Made by a program: the position numbers and the translations under genes | In this document: piece after piece, positions 26,995-34,102 of the stretch | Layout of the letters: each line of letters opens with the position of its first letter | How positions within the stretch are numbered: the stretch's first letter is position 1 | Assembly (NCBI RefSeq): GCF_000696225.1 | Contig: NZ_BAWN01000013.1 | Location: 62,001-126,000 of the forward strand | Direction: 5' to 3' | Length of the DNA: 64,000 nt | Source: Serpentinimonas barnesii | Lineage (GTDB): Bacteria; Pseudomonadota; Gammaproteobacteria; Burkholderiales; Burkholderiaceae_C | The notes under the pieces: generated by a model | Database searches by the model: none | The model's input: the letters and a program-made list of their open reading frames with translations, nothing else | Told to the model about the DNA's origin: nothing

Positions 26995-27711
26995 TCAGCC
27001 AAATGCCTTGACCCAAGCCAGCGGCCGGTAAAGCCAACTGCGCACCCGCACCCGGCCCGGCTTGGGGTTTTCGATGCGCAACTGCTCCGGCTTGGGCTTG
27101 CCGTGGAACACCAGCACCGCCGGGGCCGGCTCGATCCAGTCCATGCGGTAACGCAAATCCACCTTCCACGAGGCGGCCAGGTTGGGGTGCAGGTCTTGCA
27201 GGGCGCCCCTGATCTGGCCGCTGTCGCGGATAAAGTCCTGGTCGCCCCAGCCGGTGCGGCCCGAATAGGCGTGCAGGTTGGCCTGCGTGTCTGCCAGAAA
27301 GCGCTCCAGTATGTTGCGGTAGTTGCCGTTGACCAGCATCACGCTGGAATTGAAATCGCGGCCCTTGAAGCCGCGCAGCAGCCACAGGCCGGGCGGCGCG
27401 TCGGTGAGCGGGCTGCGGGTGATGAACACATCGAGGTCGATGTACAAAAAGCAGCGCTCGGGCAGGTCAAAAATTTCCAGCTTGGAAAACCAGCCCGGCA
27501 AATCGTGTTGCAGCGCCCGGCGCTCCACGCCTGCGGGCATGTCGGGCAGGTCGGTCAGGCAAATCAGGCGCGCACCGGGCGCGTGGCGCGCCAGTTGCTG
27601 CTGCAGCGCCGCCACGTGGGGCACGCCGTATTCGCCGCCGCTTTTGCAAACGCACACCACGGTATCGCACAGCCGTGTGGGGCCGCTGGGCGCAAGGCGG
27701 GAGGGGATCAT
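26995..27711 (-). CDS. Putative glycosyltransferase (nucleotide-diphospho-sugar transferase fold)
   Basis: A 238-residue protein with a GT-A-like arrangement: a β-strand start (TVVCVCKSGGEYG), then RCFLYIDLDVFITRSP, where YIDLDVF supplies a DxD metal-binding motif, then a GWGDQDFI motif and a HGKPKPEQL segment. The last two resemble the 'WGDQDal...HFHGKPKP' signature of a small family of bacterial glycosyltransferases with unknown sugars. No signal peptide or transmembrane helix. It is read immediately before the O-antigen-ligase-like gene on the same strand and is presumably part of the same surface-glycan unit. Confidence 0.72.
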   Translation of the reverse strand: MIPSRLAPSGPTRLCDTVVCVCKSGGEYGVPHVAALQQQLARHAPGARLICLTDLPDMPAGVERRALQHDLPGWFSKLEIFDLPERCFLYIDLDVFITRSPLTDAPPGLWLLRGFKGRDFNSSVMLVNGNYRNILERFLADTQANLHAYSGRTGWGDQDFIRDSGQIRGALQDLHPNLAASWKVDLRYRMDWIEPAPAVLVFHGKPKPEQLRIENPKPGRVRVRSWLYRPLAWVKAFG

Positions 27712-27822
27712 TGCGGTGCAGGGTAGTGGGGTAAAAATGGGTGGCGCTTATTTTCGCACACGCGTCTGCACCACCCCATGCGGCAGAATGGGTGGCGCCT
27801 CGATAGCAACGCTGCGCACATG

Positions 27823-27851
27823 AAACACCGTGGTCTGACACCGTTTTCACC
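27823..27851 (+). repeat. Dispersed repeat, copy a
   Basis: Contains ACCGTGGTCTGACACCGTTT, the first copy of the short repeat family scattered over 27.8-36.4 kb (consensus core CGTGGTCTGACCCCGATTTC). It marks the left edge of the accessory island, between the glycosyltransferase genes and the DUF4143 ATPase. Confidence 0.6.
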
Positions 27852-27926
27852 AGTTGAGCCACACGCGCCCTCGTTTTTTTCATCGGGCACCTTGTGCTCG
27901 TCTGGGACCATGCATTTACTGGCAGA

Positions 27927-27969
27927 TTTACTCAGTCAACTGAGTAAAATTACTCATTATGCTGAGTAA
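27927..27969. promoter_or_regulatory. Paired inverted repeats over the start of the DUF4143 ATPase gene (operator candidate)
   Basis: Two related palindromes stand side by side: TTTACTCAG-TCAA-CTGAGTAAA (27927-27948, perfect 9-bp arms) and TTACTCA-N6-TGAGTAA (27950-27969, perfect 7-bp arms). The second encloses the ATG at 27959. A possible -35/-10 pair (TTGTGC 27892, TTTACT 27915, 17-base spacer) lies just upstream, so the first palindrome would cover the transcription start. Such placement suits autorepression or an mRNA hairpin masking the ribosome-binding site. Confidence 0.6.
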
Positions 27970-29167
27970 ACCCCCTGCACCCTTCCAGCGCCCGCAGGCC
28001 GCCGTGCTGGCGGCCCGCTTGGTCGAGCCGCGCCGCTTCATCCAGGTGGTGGCCGGTCCGCGCCAGGTGGGCAAATCCACCCTGGTGCAGCAGGCAAGCG
28101 AAACCCTGCCGTTGCCGCTGCGCTATGCCAGCGCCGACGAGCCCATGCTGCGCGGGCCAGACTGGATTGCCCAGCAATGGGAGGCGGCCCGGCTTTTGAT
28201 CGCCAGCCCCGAGGGGGCGGTGCTGGTGCTCGACGAGATTCAGAAAATTCCGGCCTGGTCCGAAACGGTCAAGCGCCTGTGGGATGAAGACACCCGCTGC
28301 AAGCGCCCGCTCAAGGCGGTGCTGCTCGGCTCGGCGCCGCTCCTGATTGCCCAGGGGCTGACCGAAAGCCTGGCCGGGCGCTTTGAAACCATTGCGGTGT
28401 CGCACTGGTCGCTGGCGGAAATGCGGGCCGCCTTTGGCTGGTCGCTGGATGAATTTGTGTTTTATGGCGGCTACCCAGGTGCGGCCCCGCTGATTGGCGA
28501 GCCCGCACGCTGGGCCCGCTATGTGGCCGACAGCCTGATAGAAACCTCGATCTCGCGCGATGTCTTGCTGCTCAACCGGGTGGACAAGCCCACCTTGCTG
28601 CGGCGCCTGTTCGAGCTGGTCTGCCGCTATTCGGGGCAGGTGCTCTCGTACACCAAAATGCTGGGCCAACTGCAGGACGCCGGCAACACCACCACGCTGG
28701 CGCATTACCTCACGCTGCTGGCGGGCGCTGGCATGGTCTGCGGCTTGCCCAAATTTGCGGGTGATGTGGCACGCAGCCGCGCCTCCAGCCCCAAGCTGCA
28801 GGTGCTCAACACGGCGCTGATGACGCTCATGAGCGGCCTGACGCTGGACGAGGCCCGCAGCGACCGCGAGTTCTGGGGGCGGCTGGAGGAATCGGCCGCC
28901 GGGGCCCACTTGGCCAACGCGGCCATGCGCGGCGAATGCGCGCTGCATTACTGGCGTGATGGCAACCTAGAGGTCGATTTCGTGGTGCAGACCGGGCCCC
29001 GCGTGATGGCCATCGAAGTCAAAAGCGGCCGCGCCCCGCTGGCACACGCCGGCACGGCCGCCTTCGCGCAGGCATTCAAGCCGCAGCGCAGCCTGCTGGT
29101 GGGTGGCGATGGCATCGCGCTTGAGGATTTTCTGCTGCAGCCGGTGGGGCACTGGGTGAAGGCATGA
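27959..29167 (+). CDS. AAA-like ATPase with C-terminal DUF4143 domain
   Basis: A 402-residue protein of the widespread archaeal/bacterial 'AAA_14 + DUF4143' family. Walker A is GPRQVGKSTLVQQ (near residue 32) and Walker B is VLVLDEIQK; the ATPase half ends near residue 190. DUF4143 follows, with the nuclease-like end DGNLEVDFVVQ...MAIEVKSG, which resembles the D-x(n)-E-x-K core of PD-(D/E)XK nucleases. The family's role is unknown; defence or mobile-element association is often suggested. Here it lies at the edge of a TA-rich island and its start codon is buried in a palindrome, suggesting autoregulation. Confidence 0.85.
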   Translation: MLSKPPAPFQRPQAAVLAARLVEPRRFIQVVAGPRQVGKSTLVQQASETLPLPLRYASADEPMLRGPDWIAQQWEAARLLIASPEGAVLVLDEIQKIPAWSETVKRLWDEDTRCKRPLKAVLLGSAPLLIAQGLTESLAGRFETIAVSHWSLAEMRAAFGWSLDEFVFYGGYPGAAPLIGEPARWARYVADSLIETSISRDVLLLNRVDKPTLLRRLFELVCRYSGQVLSYTKMLGQLQDAGNTTTLAHYLTLLAGAGMVCGLPKFAGDVARSRASSPKLQVLNTALMTLMSGLTLDEARSDREFWGRLEESAAGAHLANAAMRGECALHYWRDGNLEVDFVVQTGPRVMAIEVKSGRAPLAHAGTAAFAQAFKPQRSLLVGGDGIALEDFLLQPVGHWVKA

Positions 29168-29252
29168 GCGCATCGACCGGCGCATGTCAGAAGAGTTGTC
29201 GCATCGGCGGCTCAAACTTCCGACGCATTACAAACGCGCTACACTGGCAGCC

Positions 29253-29531
29253 ATGAAATCCGCCACACTGCCTGCCGTCCGTGTCGAGCCCGATCTGCGC
29301 AACGATTTAGAGGCGGTGTTGGGCGCGACCGAAACCATCAGCGCCTTCGTTGAAGAGGCGGTCCGCAACGCGGTGAACTACCGCCGCACACAGGCCGAGT
29401 TTCTGGCCCGCGGCGAGCAGGCTTGGCAAGATTACCAGCGCACCGGGCAGTCGCGCCCAGCGGCCGAGGTTTTTGATCAGATTCAAGCGCGCATCGACGC
29501 CCGGCGCCAGGCATTGCACAGCAAGCCGTGA
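29253..29531 (+). CDS. Antitoxin of the YlcI/YnfO type
   Basis: A 92-residue protein with the ribbon-helix-helix-like start ATLPAVRVEPDLRNDLEAVL and the helix ISAFVEEAVRNAVNYRRTQAEF seen in YlcI/YnfO-family proteins, which pair with RelE/ParE toxins. It would bind and neutralise the toxin encoded next and repress the operon. The start at 29253 is chosen because homologues begin with MK-x-ATLPAVRV; the frame is open 23 codons further upstream. The toxin's GTG start overlaps its stop codon. Confidence 0.78.
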   Translation: MKSATLPAVRVEPDLRNDLEAVLGATETISAFVEEAVRNAVNYRRTQAEFLARGEQAWQDYQRTGQSRPAAEVFDQIQARIDARRQALHSKP

Positions 29532-29857
29532 CGAACGGGCCTTACGAAGTTCGGTTCACCCTAGTGGCCGAGCAAGACCTGTTGCGACTGGCCGATTTTT
29601 TGCTGCAACGCGCTCAGAACCTCGAAGACCTGCACCGAGCCGAGGAAGTCATGCAAATTCTTCGGCAAACCATTGAAATCCAGCTTGCAACCATGCCTTG
29701 GTCGTACCGAAAAGCGGCACCGGGCAAGCGCAGCACCCGACGCGAGCTGGTGGTGCCCACCGGCTCCTCTGGCTACGTGGCGCTCTACGAAATCGAGTCC
29801 AGGCACTGCGTGCTGGTGCTGGCCGTGCGCCACCAACTCGAGCAGGACTACCACTAG
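29528..29857 (+). CDS. RelE/ParE-family toxin
   Basis: A 109-residue ParE-fold toxin: the start YEVRFTLVAEQDLLRLADFL, the basic segment APGKRSTRRELVVP and the end GYVALYEIESRHCVLVLAVRHQLEQDYH follow the β-α-β order of the family, ending in the usual 'VLAVRHQ.E.DYH'. ParE toxins poison gyrase while RelE cleaves mRNA on ribosomes; the sequence does not decide. Translation starts at a GTG overlapping the antitoxin stop. The module looks intact. A copy of the dispersed repeat lies just downstream (29871). Confidence 0.85.
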   Translation: MTNGPYEVRFTLVAEQDLLRLADFLLQRAQNLEDLHRAEEVMQILRQTIEIQLATMPWSYRKAAPGKRSTRRELVVPTGSSGYVALYEIESRHCVLVLAVRHQLEQDYH

Positions 29858-29870
29858 ACCATCGGGGGCC

Positions 29871-29890
29871 GAAAAACCGTGGTCTGACCT
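29871..29890 (+). repeat. Dispersed repeat, copy b
   Basis: GAAAAACCGTGGTCTGACCT, 14 bp after the ParE-type toxin and 52 bp before the Phd-like remnant. Same orientation as copies a and c. Confidence 0.6.
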
Positions 29891-29941
29891 GCTCATCGAG
29901 GCTAAAGTTTGACCTGTGTAGTCAGAACCAAGGGTGAAGCG

Positions 29942-30076
29942 ATGCACACATGGCAAATGCAAGAGGCCAGGGCGCGCATGTCGGAAGTGGTCAGGCGCGC
30001 CCAGACGCAGCCCCAAGACATCACCTGGCACGGCAAGTCGGTGGCCGTGGTGATTTCGCGCGAGGTGGCCTTTTGA
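29942..30076 (+). pseudogene. Truncated Phd/YefM-type antitoxin
   Basis: A 44-codon frame whose product begins MHTWQMQEARARMSEVV and ends with VAVVISREVAF. It matches the N-terminal DNA-binding half of Phd/YefM antitoxins (W-x-x-QEA-K/R-x-x-x-S-x-x-V...VAVVIS-x-E). The toxin-binding C-terminal half, some 30-40 residues, is missing: the frame runs straight into the first codons of a PIN toxin remnant, so an internal deletion joined the two genes. It could still bind DNA but not neutralise a toxin. Confidence 0.7.
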
Positions 30077-30150
30077 GCTACCTGATCGGCACCCATGTGC
30101 TATCTGAGTTACGGCGCAAGTTGCCCAACCCCGGCGTGCTGGCATGGTTT
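30073..30150 (+). pseudogene. VapC (PIN) toxin remnant, first ~26 codons
   Basis: In frame from TTG at 30073 the sequence reads LSYLIGTHVLSELRRKLPN then PGVLAWFSQRPPP, an unmistakable VapC N-terminus, but the first catalytic aspartate is lost: LIGTHVLSE stands where LIDTNVLSE is expected. After the PPP the similarity stops and the sequence continues into a HigA-type fragment in another frame. It is a dead toxin. Confidence 0.72.
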
Positions 30151-30311
30151 TCGCAGCGGCCGCCGCCCACGGCCTCAAGCAAAGCGAACTTGCCGAGATC
30201 GGCAGCCAAGGCGTGGTCTCTGAAATCCTGACCGGCAAACGCGAGCTCAACATTCGGCGAGTGCGGGCGCTGAGCCGGCGCTTCGGGCTTGCGGCCACGA
30301 CCTTTGTTTAA
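30144..30311 (+). pseudogene. HigA-type antitoxin remnant (C-terminal half)
   Basis: Starting inside the VapC remnant, a second frame gives 55 codons: after a junk start (MVFAAAAA) it reads HGLKQSELAEIGSQGVVSEI and LTGKRELNIRRVRALSRRFG, matching the C-terminal HTH of HigA/XRE antitoxins of the 'LKQSDLPEIGSQGVVSEVL' group. The N-terminal half is absent. The junction with the vapC fragment falls near 30160. With its neighbours it forms a patchwork of three broken TA genes within 370 bp. Confidence 0.7.
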
Positions 30312-30340
30312 CTGGCTCAAACCGAGGGAAGCCGGGGCAA

Positions 30341-30366
30341 ACGTGGTCTGAGACCGATTTCCCACG
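30341..30366 (+). repeat. Dispersed repeat, copy c
   Basis: ACGTGGTCTGAGACCGATTT followed by CCCACG. It carries the full core plus the CGATTTCCC end, 30 bp after the HigA remnant and 163 bp before the first porin start. Confidence 0.65.
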
Positions 30367-30528
30367 GCCCCACTGTGGCGCAGGCGCAACAGGTGTGGCG
30401 ATAAATCCGGCCCAAAGCGCGACACCGGCCCCGCTTTCTGGTTCAATACACCCTAGCTTCAGAAACACAGAAGCTTCGGCACGGCGGCCCAAAGCCCCGG
30501 CCATTCATCAACCTTGGAGAACTTTTCA

Positions 30529-31635
30529 ATGAAAAAGACCCTGATTGCTCTGGCCGCACTCGCCGCCACCGGTGCTACCCTCGCTCAATCCAGCGTGACC
30601 ATCTATGGCCGCATGGACCTTGGCATGTCGTCGGTTGAGACCACCAGTGGTTTTGGCGCTGGTGCAACAACTTCTGAGGCATTCTCGCTGGCTGGCGCCG
30701 AAGGCGTCCGCACTGGCAGCCGTTTGGGCTTCCGCGGCACCGAAGACCTCGGTGGCGGCTTGCGCGCTGGCTTCACCTACGAAATCGGCATCAACGCCGA
30801 CCGCAACGCTCTTAACGGCGCATCGCCTACTGACAACGCCCGCACCCGCTTGGCCAACATGACCCTGTCGGGTGGCTTCGGTACCGTGGTTGTCGGCACC
30901 TTCATGAACGCCTTCGACACCGCCCGTGCCTTCAGCCCGGCAACTGCAAACGTTCCTGGTGGCGACTTCGTGTTCCGCAACGGCGCCGCCACCGTCGAGC
31001 GCTTTGACAGCCGTACACAAAACGCCGTTGCCTACGTGTCGCCCGCATTCAGCGGCTTCACCTTCTCGGCTGGCACGGTGAACGAGGAAGTTAACTCTGG
31101 CACCAGCGCCCGCAAGTACGACGGCATGATCCTCGGCTTGGGCTACGCTCAAGGTCCTCTGCGAGCTCAGTTTGCCTTCGGTCAACTGGATGTGGGTTAC
31201 CACGTGCCCCTGACTCTGGGTACGCCTACTGCTCCGATCAACGCCGAAGTCCAAAACTGGGTTCTGGGTGTGACCTACACCCTGCCGCAAGTGGTCGTGT
31301 CCTTCATCTATGAAGACACCCAGCAGTCGGTTGGCCCAACCACCACCCGTGAGCAAGATGCATGGGAAATCGGTGCTCGCTTCCCGATGGGCGCTTTCGC
31401 TCCTTACATTACCATCGGTGGCGGCGAGATCACAACGCGTGCTGGTGGCACTGATACGACGGCTGCCAATTTTGGTAGCAACAACATCAGCTCTTGGCAG
31501 ATCGGAACCACCTACAACCTGAGCACCCGCACGTTTGTTTACGCCGCCATCGGCGAAGACCAGCGCGACCTCGCCAACGGCACCAACAACGTCAAGCGCG
31601 ACGGTTTTGCCATCGGCCTCGTCCACAACTTCTGA
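30529..31635 (+). CDS. Gram-negative trimeric porin (copy 1)
   Basis: A 368-residue outer-membrane general porin of the Neisseria/Comamonas (Omp32-like) family. The signal peptide is MKKTLIALAALAATGATLAQ, the mature start SSVTIYGRMDLG is the typical first β-strand, GSRLGFRGTEDLGGGLRAGF is the conserved second/third strand region, and the protein ends in Phe preceded by alternating hydrophobic residues (AIGLVHNF), the BAM signal. The start at 30529 has GGAGA eight bases upstream. A second, shorter porin follows after 341 bp, and both are followed by the same terminator, so they arose by tandem duplication. Confidence 0.95.
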   Translation: MKKTLIALAALAATGATLAQSSVTIYGRMDLGMSSVETTSGFGAGATTSEAFSLAGAEGVRTGSRLGFRGTEDLGGGLRAGFTYEIGINADRNALNGASPTDNARTRLANMTLSGGFGTVVVGTFMNAFDTARAFSPATANVPGGDFVFRNGAATVERFDSRTQNAVAYVSPAFSGFTFSAGTVNEEVNSGTSARKYDGMILGLGYAQGPLRAQFAFGQLDVGYHVPLTLGTPTAPINAEVQNWVLGVTYTLPQVVVSFIYEDTQQSVGPTTTREQDAWEIGARFPMGAFAPYITIGGGEITTRAGGTDTTAANFGSNNISSWQIGTTYNLSTRTFVYAAIGEDQRDLANGTNNVKRDGFAIGLVHNF

Positions 31636-31976
31636 TTCTACTAGTCGGGGAAATAGGTGGCTGACCGCGGTTTGCCTCCCTTTCTCTAGCCTAGTCCAGC
31701 CTACCGGCTACCCTGCCTAGCAGGGCAGTCGGGTAGGCGAAAGACAGAAGCCTTAAAACCCCCAGCGCCTCACGGCCTTGGGGGTTTTTTCTTGGCAATT
31801 GCACATCTGGGGCTGTCACACAAGTTACATATTAGGGGGTGCGATGCGGGTATGCCAGCTTGTGCTTCGCCCGCTGGGGTGTTGCAATGCAGGGCGACTT
31901 GGTGGTTTCCACCCGAGCGCAGCCGCACGTTCGCACGCCTTGGCGTGTGTTCACCACCCCTTAGGAGACAATGCCT
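31636..31976. other. Intergenic region between the two porins
   Basis: 341 bp without a credible gene. It holds the terminator of porin 1 and, after it, about 185 bp of leader for porin 2. A short AT-richer stretch near 31820-31835 (AGTTACATATTAG) may be the promoter, but no well-spaced -35/-10 pair was found. A Shine-Dalgarno GGAG lies at 31963-31968. Confidence 0.6.
31755..31790 (+). terminator. Rho-independent terminator after porin 1
   Basis: AAAACCCCCAGCGCC...GGCCTTGGGGGTTTTTT: a GC stem flanked by A and T runs, 119 bp after the first porin. The same sequence, with the preceding GACAGAAGCCTT, is repeated exactly after porin 2. Confidence 0.9.
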
Positions 31977-32990
31977 GTGAAAAAAACCCTTATCGCCTTG
32001 GCGGCCCTTGCCGCCACTGGGGCCGCCGTGGCGCAAGCCAGCGTCACCGTCTATGGCCGCATGGACCTCGGTTTGTCCTCGGTTGACACCACAGCCGGCA
32101 CCACCCCTGCCACCGACGCCTTTTCCTTGGCTGGTGACCAAGACCGGTGGACCGGTAGCCGCCTCGGGTTTCGCGGCAGCGAAGACCTTGGTGGCGGACT
32201 GCGCGCCAATTTCACTTACGAAATTGGCATCAATGCCGATCGCAATACCCCGGCCGGCATTTCGCCGGCAGACAACGCCCGCACCCGCCTAGCCAATCTG
32301 AGCCTTGCTGGTGGTTTTGGCACTTTCGTTGTGGGCACCTTCATGAACGCCTTCGACACCGCACGTGCCTTGAGCCCGGCCAACAACACCATACCCGGTG
32401 GGCAGTTCACCCAATGGCAAGCCGCCGCCGGCAGCGAACGCTTCGACGGCCGCAGCCAAAACTCCTTCGCCTACGTGGCCCCGGCCATCAACGGCTTGAC
32501 CTTCTCCATGGGTGGAGGCAGCGAAGAAGCTGGCGCTGCCCTCAAGTTCACGGGTTACACGCTCAACCTGAACTTCAACCGTGGCCCCTTGGTGGCGCAG
32601 TTTGCCTACGGCGACCTTGACATGGATTTGCCTGTCGTGGCCGATATGCAAAACTGGGCCTTGGGTGTGCGCTACAACTTTGGCCCAGTGGTGGCATCTT
32701 TCATCTACGAAGACAGCCAGCGCGATGTGGCCGGCGTGCGCACTTTCAGCGCCAACAGCTGGGAAATCGGGGCCCGCTTCCCCATGGGAGCCCTGGCCCC
32801 TTACATCACCTTTGGCCAAGGCGAGCGCAACACCGACGACATCGACGGTTGGCAGATCGGCACCACCTACAACCTGAGTCCACGCACTTGGGTCTATGCC
32901 GCCATCGGTGAGGCGCAGCGCGAATCAGCCACAGGCATCAACGTGCGCAAGGAAAGCGGATACGCCATCGGCTTGGTCCACACCTTCTGA
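31977..32990 (+). CDS. Gram-negative trimeric porin (copy 2)
   Basis: A 337-residue porin closely similar to copy 1 over its whole length: signal peptide VKKTLIALAALAATGAAVAQ, mature start ASVTVYGRMDLGLSS, GSRLGFRGSEDLGGGLRANF, and C-terminal Phe. It is about 30 residues shorter, the differences being in surface-loop regions (for example the segment after GEERNTDD-like loop). I place the start at GTG 31977, which aligns with Met1 of copy 1 and lies nine bases after the GGAG, rather than at the ATG two codons earlier, which is only three bases after it. Confidence 0.93.
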   Translation: MKKTLIALAALAATGAAVAQASVTVYGRMDLGLSSVDTTAGTTPATDAFSLAGDQDRWTGSRLGFRGSEDLGGGLRANFTYEIGINADRNTPAGISPADNARTRLANLSLAGGFGTFVVGTFMNAFDTARALSPANNTIPGGQFTQWQAAAGSERFDGRSQNSFAYVAPAINGLTFSMGGGSEEAGAALKFTGYTLNLNFNRGPLVAQFAYGDLDMDLPVVADMQNWALGVRYNFGPVVASFIYEDSQRDVAGVRTFSANSWEIGARFPMGALAPYITFGQGERNTDDIDGWQIGTTYNLSPRTWVYAAIGEAQRESATGINVRKESGYAIGLVHTF

Positions 32991-33074
32991 TCCCCTTGGC
33001 CGCGTAGAAATCCATTCCCGCCCCCGGCCACTTTGCCAAGCAGTGCAGCCGGGTAGGCCAATGACAGAAGCCTT

Positions 33075-33110
33075 AAAACCCCCAGCGCCTCACGGCCTTG
33101 GGGGTTTTTT
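33075..33110 (+). terminator. Rho-independent terminator after porin 2
   Basis: Identical to the terminator of porin 1 (AAAACCCCCAGCGCC / GGCCTTGGGGGTTTTTT), 84 bp after the stop. The identity extends to the upstream GACAGAAGCCTT, showing that the duplicated unit included the 3' region. Confidence 0.9.
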
Positions 33111-33200
33111 CATGGGCTCCAAACCTGCACAAGCGCTACCATTGCTTGGTTTCAGTGCAAGTCCGGCACCTGCGAAAATAATGTAACTGCAATAAGCGAC

Positions 33201-33539
33201 ATGCAGATCGAGTTCGACCCCGATAAGCGCGATCAGACCCTCGCGCACCGTGGCTTGGATCTTTGGGTTGACCCGGACGACGCCCCGGATCTGACAGACG
33301 ACTTCTTCGAACAAGGCGAGTGGAAAATCGGGGAGCGGTCGGTTTCGCCGGAAGCGGGCGCGGCTGCTATGCGTGCGGCGCTGTCCCGTGGCCGCCCCAA
33401 GGCGCAAAGCACCAAGCTGGCACTGACGGTGCGCTACGACGCAGAAGTGGTCGAGGCATTCAAGCTGACCGGCAAGGGTTGGCAGACAAGGATGAATGAC
33501 GCCTTGAAAGATTGGCTGCAAACGCATACGCCTGCATAG
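33201..33539 (+). pseudogene. BrnT-BrnA in-frame fusion (remnant of a TA module)
   Basis: A 112-codon frame. The first ~20 residues (MQIEFDPDKRDQTLAHRGLD) match the start of the BrnT toxin; from about residue 22 the sequence is a BrnA antitoxin: WVDPDDAPDLTDDFFEQGEW, a RGRPKAQSTK hinge, then the ribbon-helix-helix LALTVRYDAEVVEAFKLTG and KGWQTRMNDALKDWL. Some 60-70 residues of BrnT and the normal antitoxin start are gone, leaving one continuous frame. The toxin activity must be lost; the RHH domain is complete, so a DNA-binding protein may still be made. Whether it is expressed is unknown. Confidence 0.7.
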
Positions 33540-33554
33540 CGGGGAAATCGGGGG
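33540..33554 (-). repeat. Dispersed repeat, half copy d
   Basis: CGGGGAAATCGGGGG, the CGATTTCCCC half of the repeat in reverse orientation, directly after the BrnT-BrnA stop and 17 bp before the Rpn remnant. Confidence 0.45.
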
Positions 33555-33570
33555 AAATACAATCTGGCCC

Positions 33571-33696
33571 ATGCCGCACCCCCACGACACGGGTTACAAA
33601 TTCCTGTTCTCACACGCCGAGCTGGTGTGCGAGTTGCTCGAAGTCTTGGGGGAAATCGGGGTCAGACCACGGCTTCCCCAGTCTCCTACGGCTTGA
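33571..33696 (+). pseudogene. Rpn-family nuclease/transposase remnant (N-terminal fragment)
   Basis: A 41-codon frame starting MPHPHDTGYKFLFSHAELVC, the hallmark N-terminus of Rpn (recombination-promoting nuclease, Transposase_31) proteins, which normally run to about 300 residues. Homology ends at ELLEVLG, exactly where a copy of the dispersed repeat begins (33648); the last ~14 codons are read from the repeat. The catalytic part is missing. Confidence 0.7.
33648..33679 (-). repeat. Dispersed repeat, copy e
   Basis: GGGGGAAATCGGGGTCAGAC followed by CACGGCTTCCC: the most complete copy, in reverse orientation. It replaces the remainder of the Rpn gene. Confidence 0.7.
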
Positions 33697-33731
33697 TCTG
33701 CTGATGCGACAACTATTCTGACGCATGGGGC

Positions 33732-33775
33732 AATCCTTCGACAGGCTCAGGATGGGCGGATTTCAGCCCGAACGG
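33732..33775. repeat. REP-like element (TTCGACAGGCTCAGG type)
   Basis: CAATCCTTCGACAGGCTCAG...TTTCAGCCCGAACGG. The halves CCTTCGACAGGCTCAG and GCCCGAACGG are the ends of a short intergenic repeat I know from many Burkholderiales genomes. It lies between the Rpn remnant and the following TA pair. Confidence 0.45.
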
Positions 33776-33823
33776 TACAAAGAAGAATGCGTGAGCCGGG
33801 CTTGGCCTTGCCCTGTTTTTTGC

Positions 33824-34102
33824 TCACGCCAGTTCGATGCGCAGACTCTTACCCAGCGCCTGGGCGGCACTGGAGAGGGTGGTCAGGGTCAGGCTGGTGT
33901 CGGTCTCGTCGAGCAAGCGGTTCAGCGCCGCACGGCTGGTGTGCATTTTCTCGGCCAGCGCGGTTTTGCTTAAGTGCTGGGCTTTCATTTCCTGAGCAAT
34001 CTGCCAAGCAACAACGCGCTTGATCGCTACGGCGCTGGTTTCATCGAGCACGGCGTGGTCGGCCAGGAAGTCATCAAAGTTGCTGCCGATGTGTGGGTTC
34101 AT
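33824..34102 (-). CDS. XRE-family antitoxin (HigA-like)
   Basis: A 92-residue antitoxin with a C-terminal helix-turn-helix (QHLSKTALAEKMHTSRAALN and LLDETDTSLTLTTLSSAAQA) and the acidic N-terminus NFDDFLADHAVLDE that normally binds the toxin. It follows the toxin gene with an ATGA overlap, the toxin-first order of HigBA-like modules. The antitoxin is intact although its toxin is frameshifted. Confidence 0.82.
   Translation of the reverse strand: MNPHIGSNFDDFLADHAVLDETSAVAIKRVVAWQIAQEMKAQHLSKTALAEKMHTSRAALNRLLDETDTSLTLTTLSSAAQALGKSLRIELA

Noticed and set aside
27738-27798. Two copies of ATGGGTGGCGC 50 bp apart as a regulatory repeat
   Set aside because: Only 11 bp and in noncoding, C/G-rich sequence; could be chance.
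31820-31835. AGTTACATATTAG as the porin 2 promoter
   Set aside because: -35 candidates are 20-23 bases away with poor matches; only mentioned as a possibility in the intergenic entry.
33090-33590. Minus-strand frame over the BrnA region as a gene
   Set aside because: It is antisense to the clear BrnT-BrnA fusion, crosses the porin terminator and has no motif.
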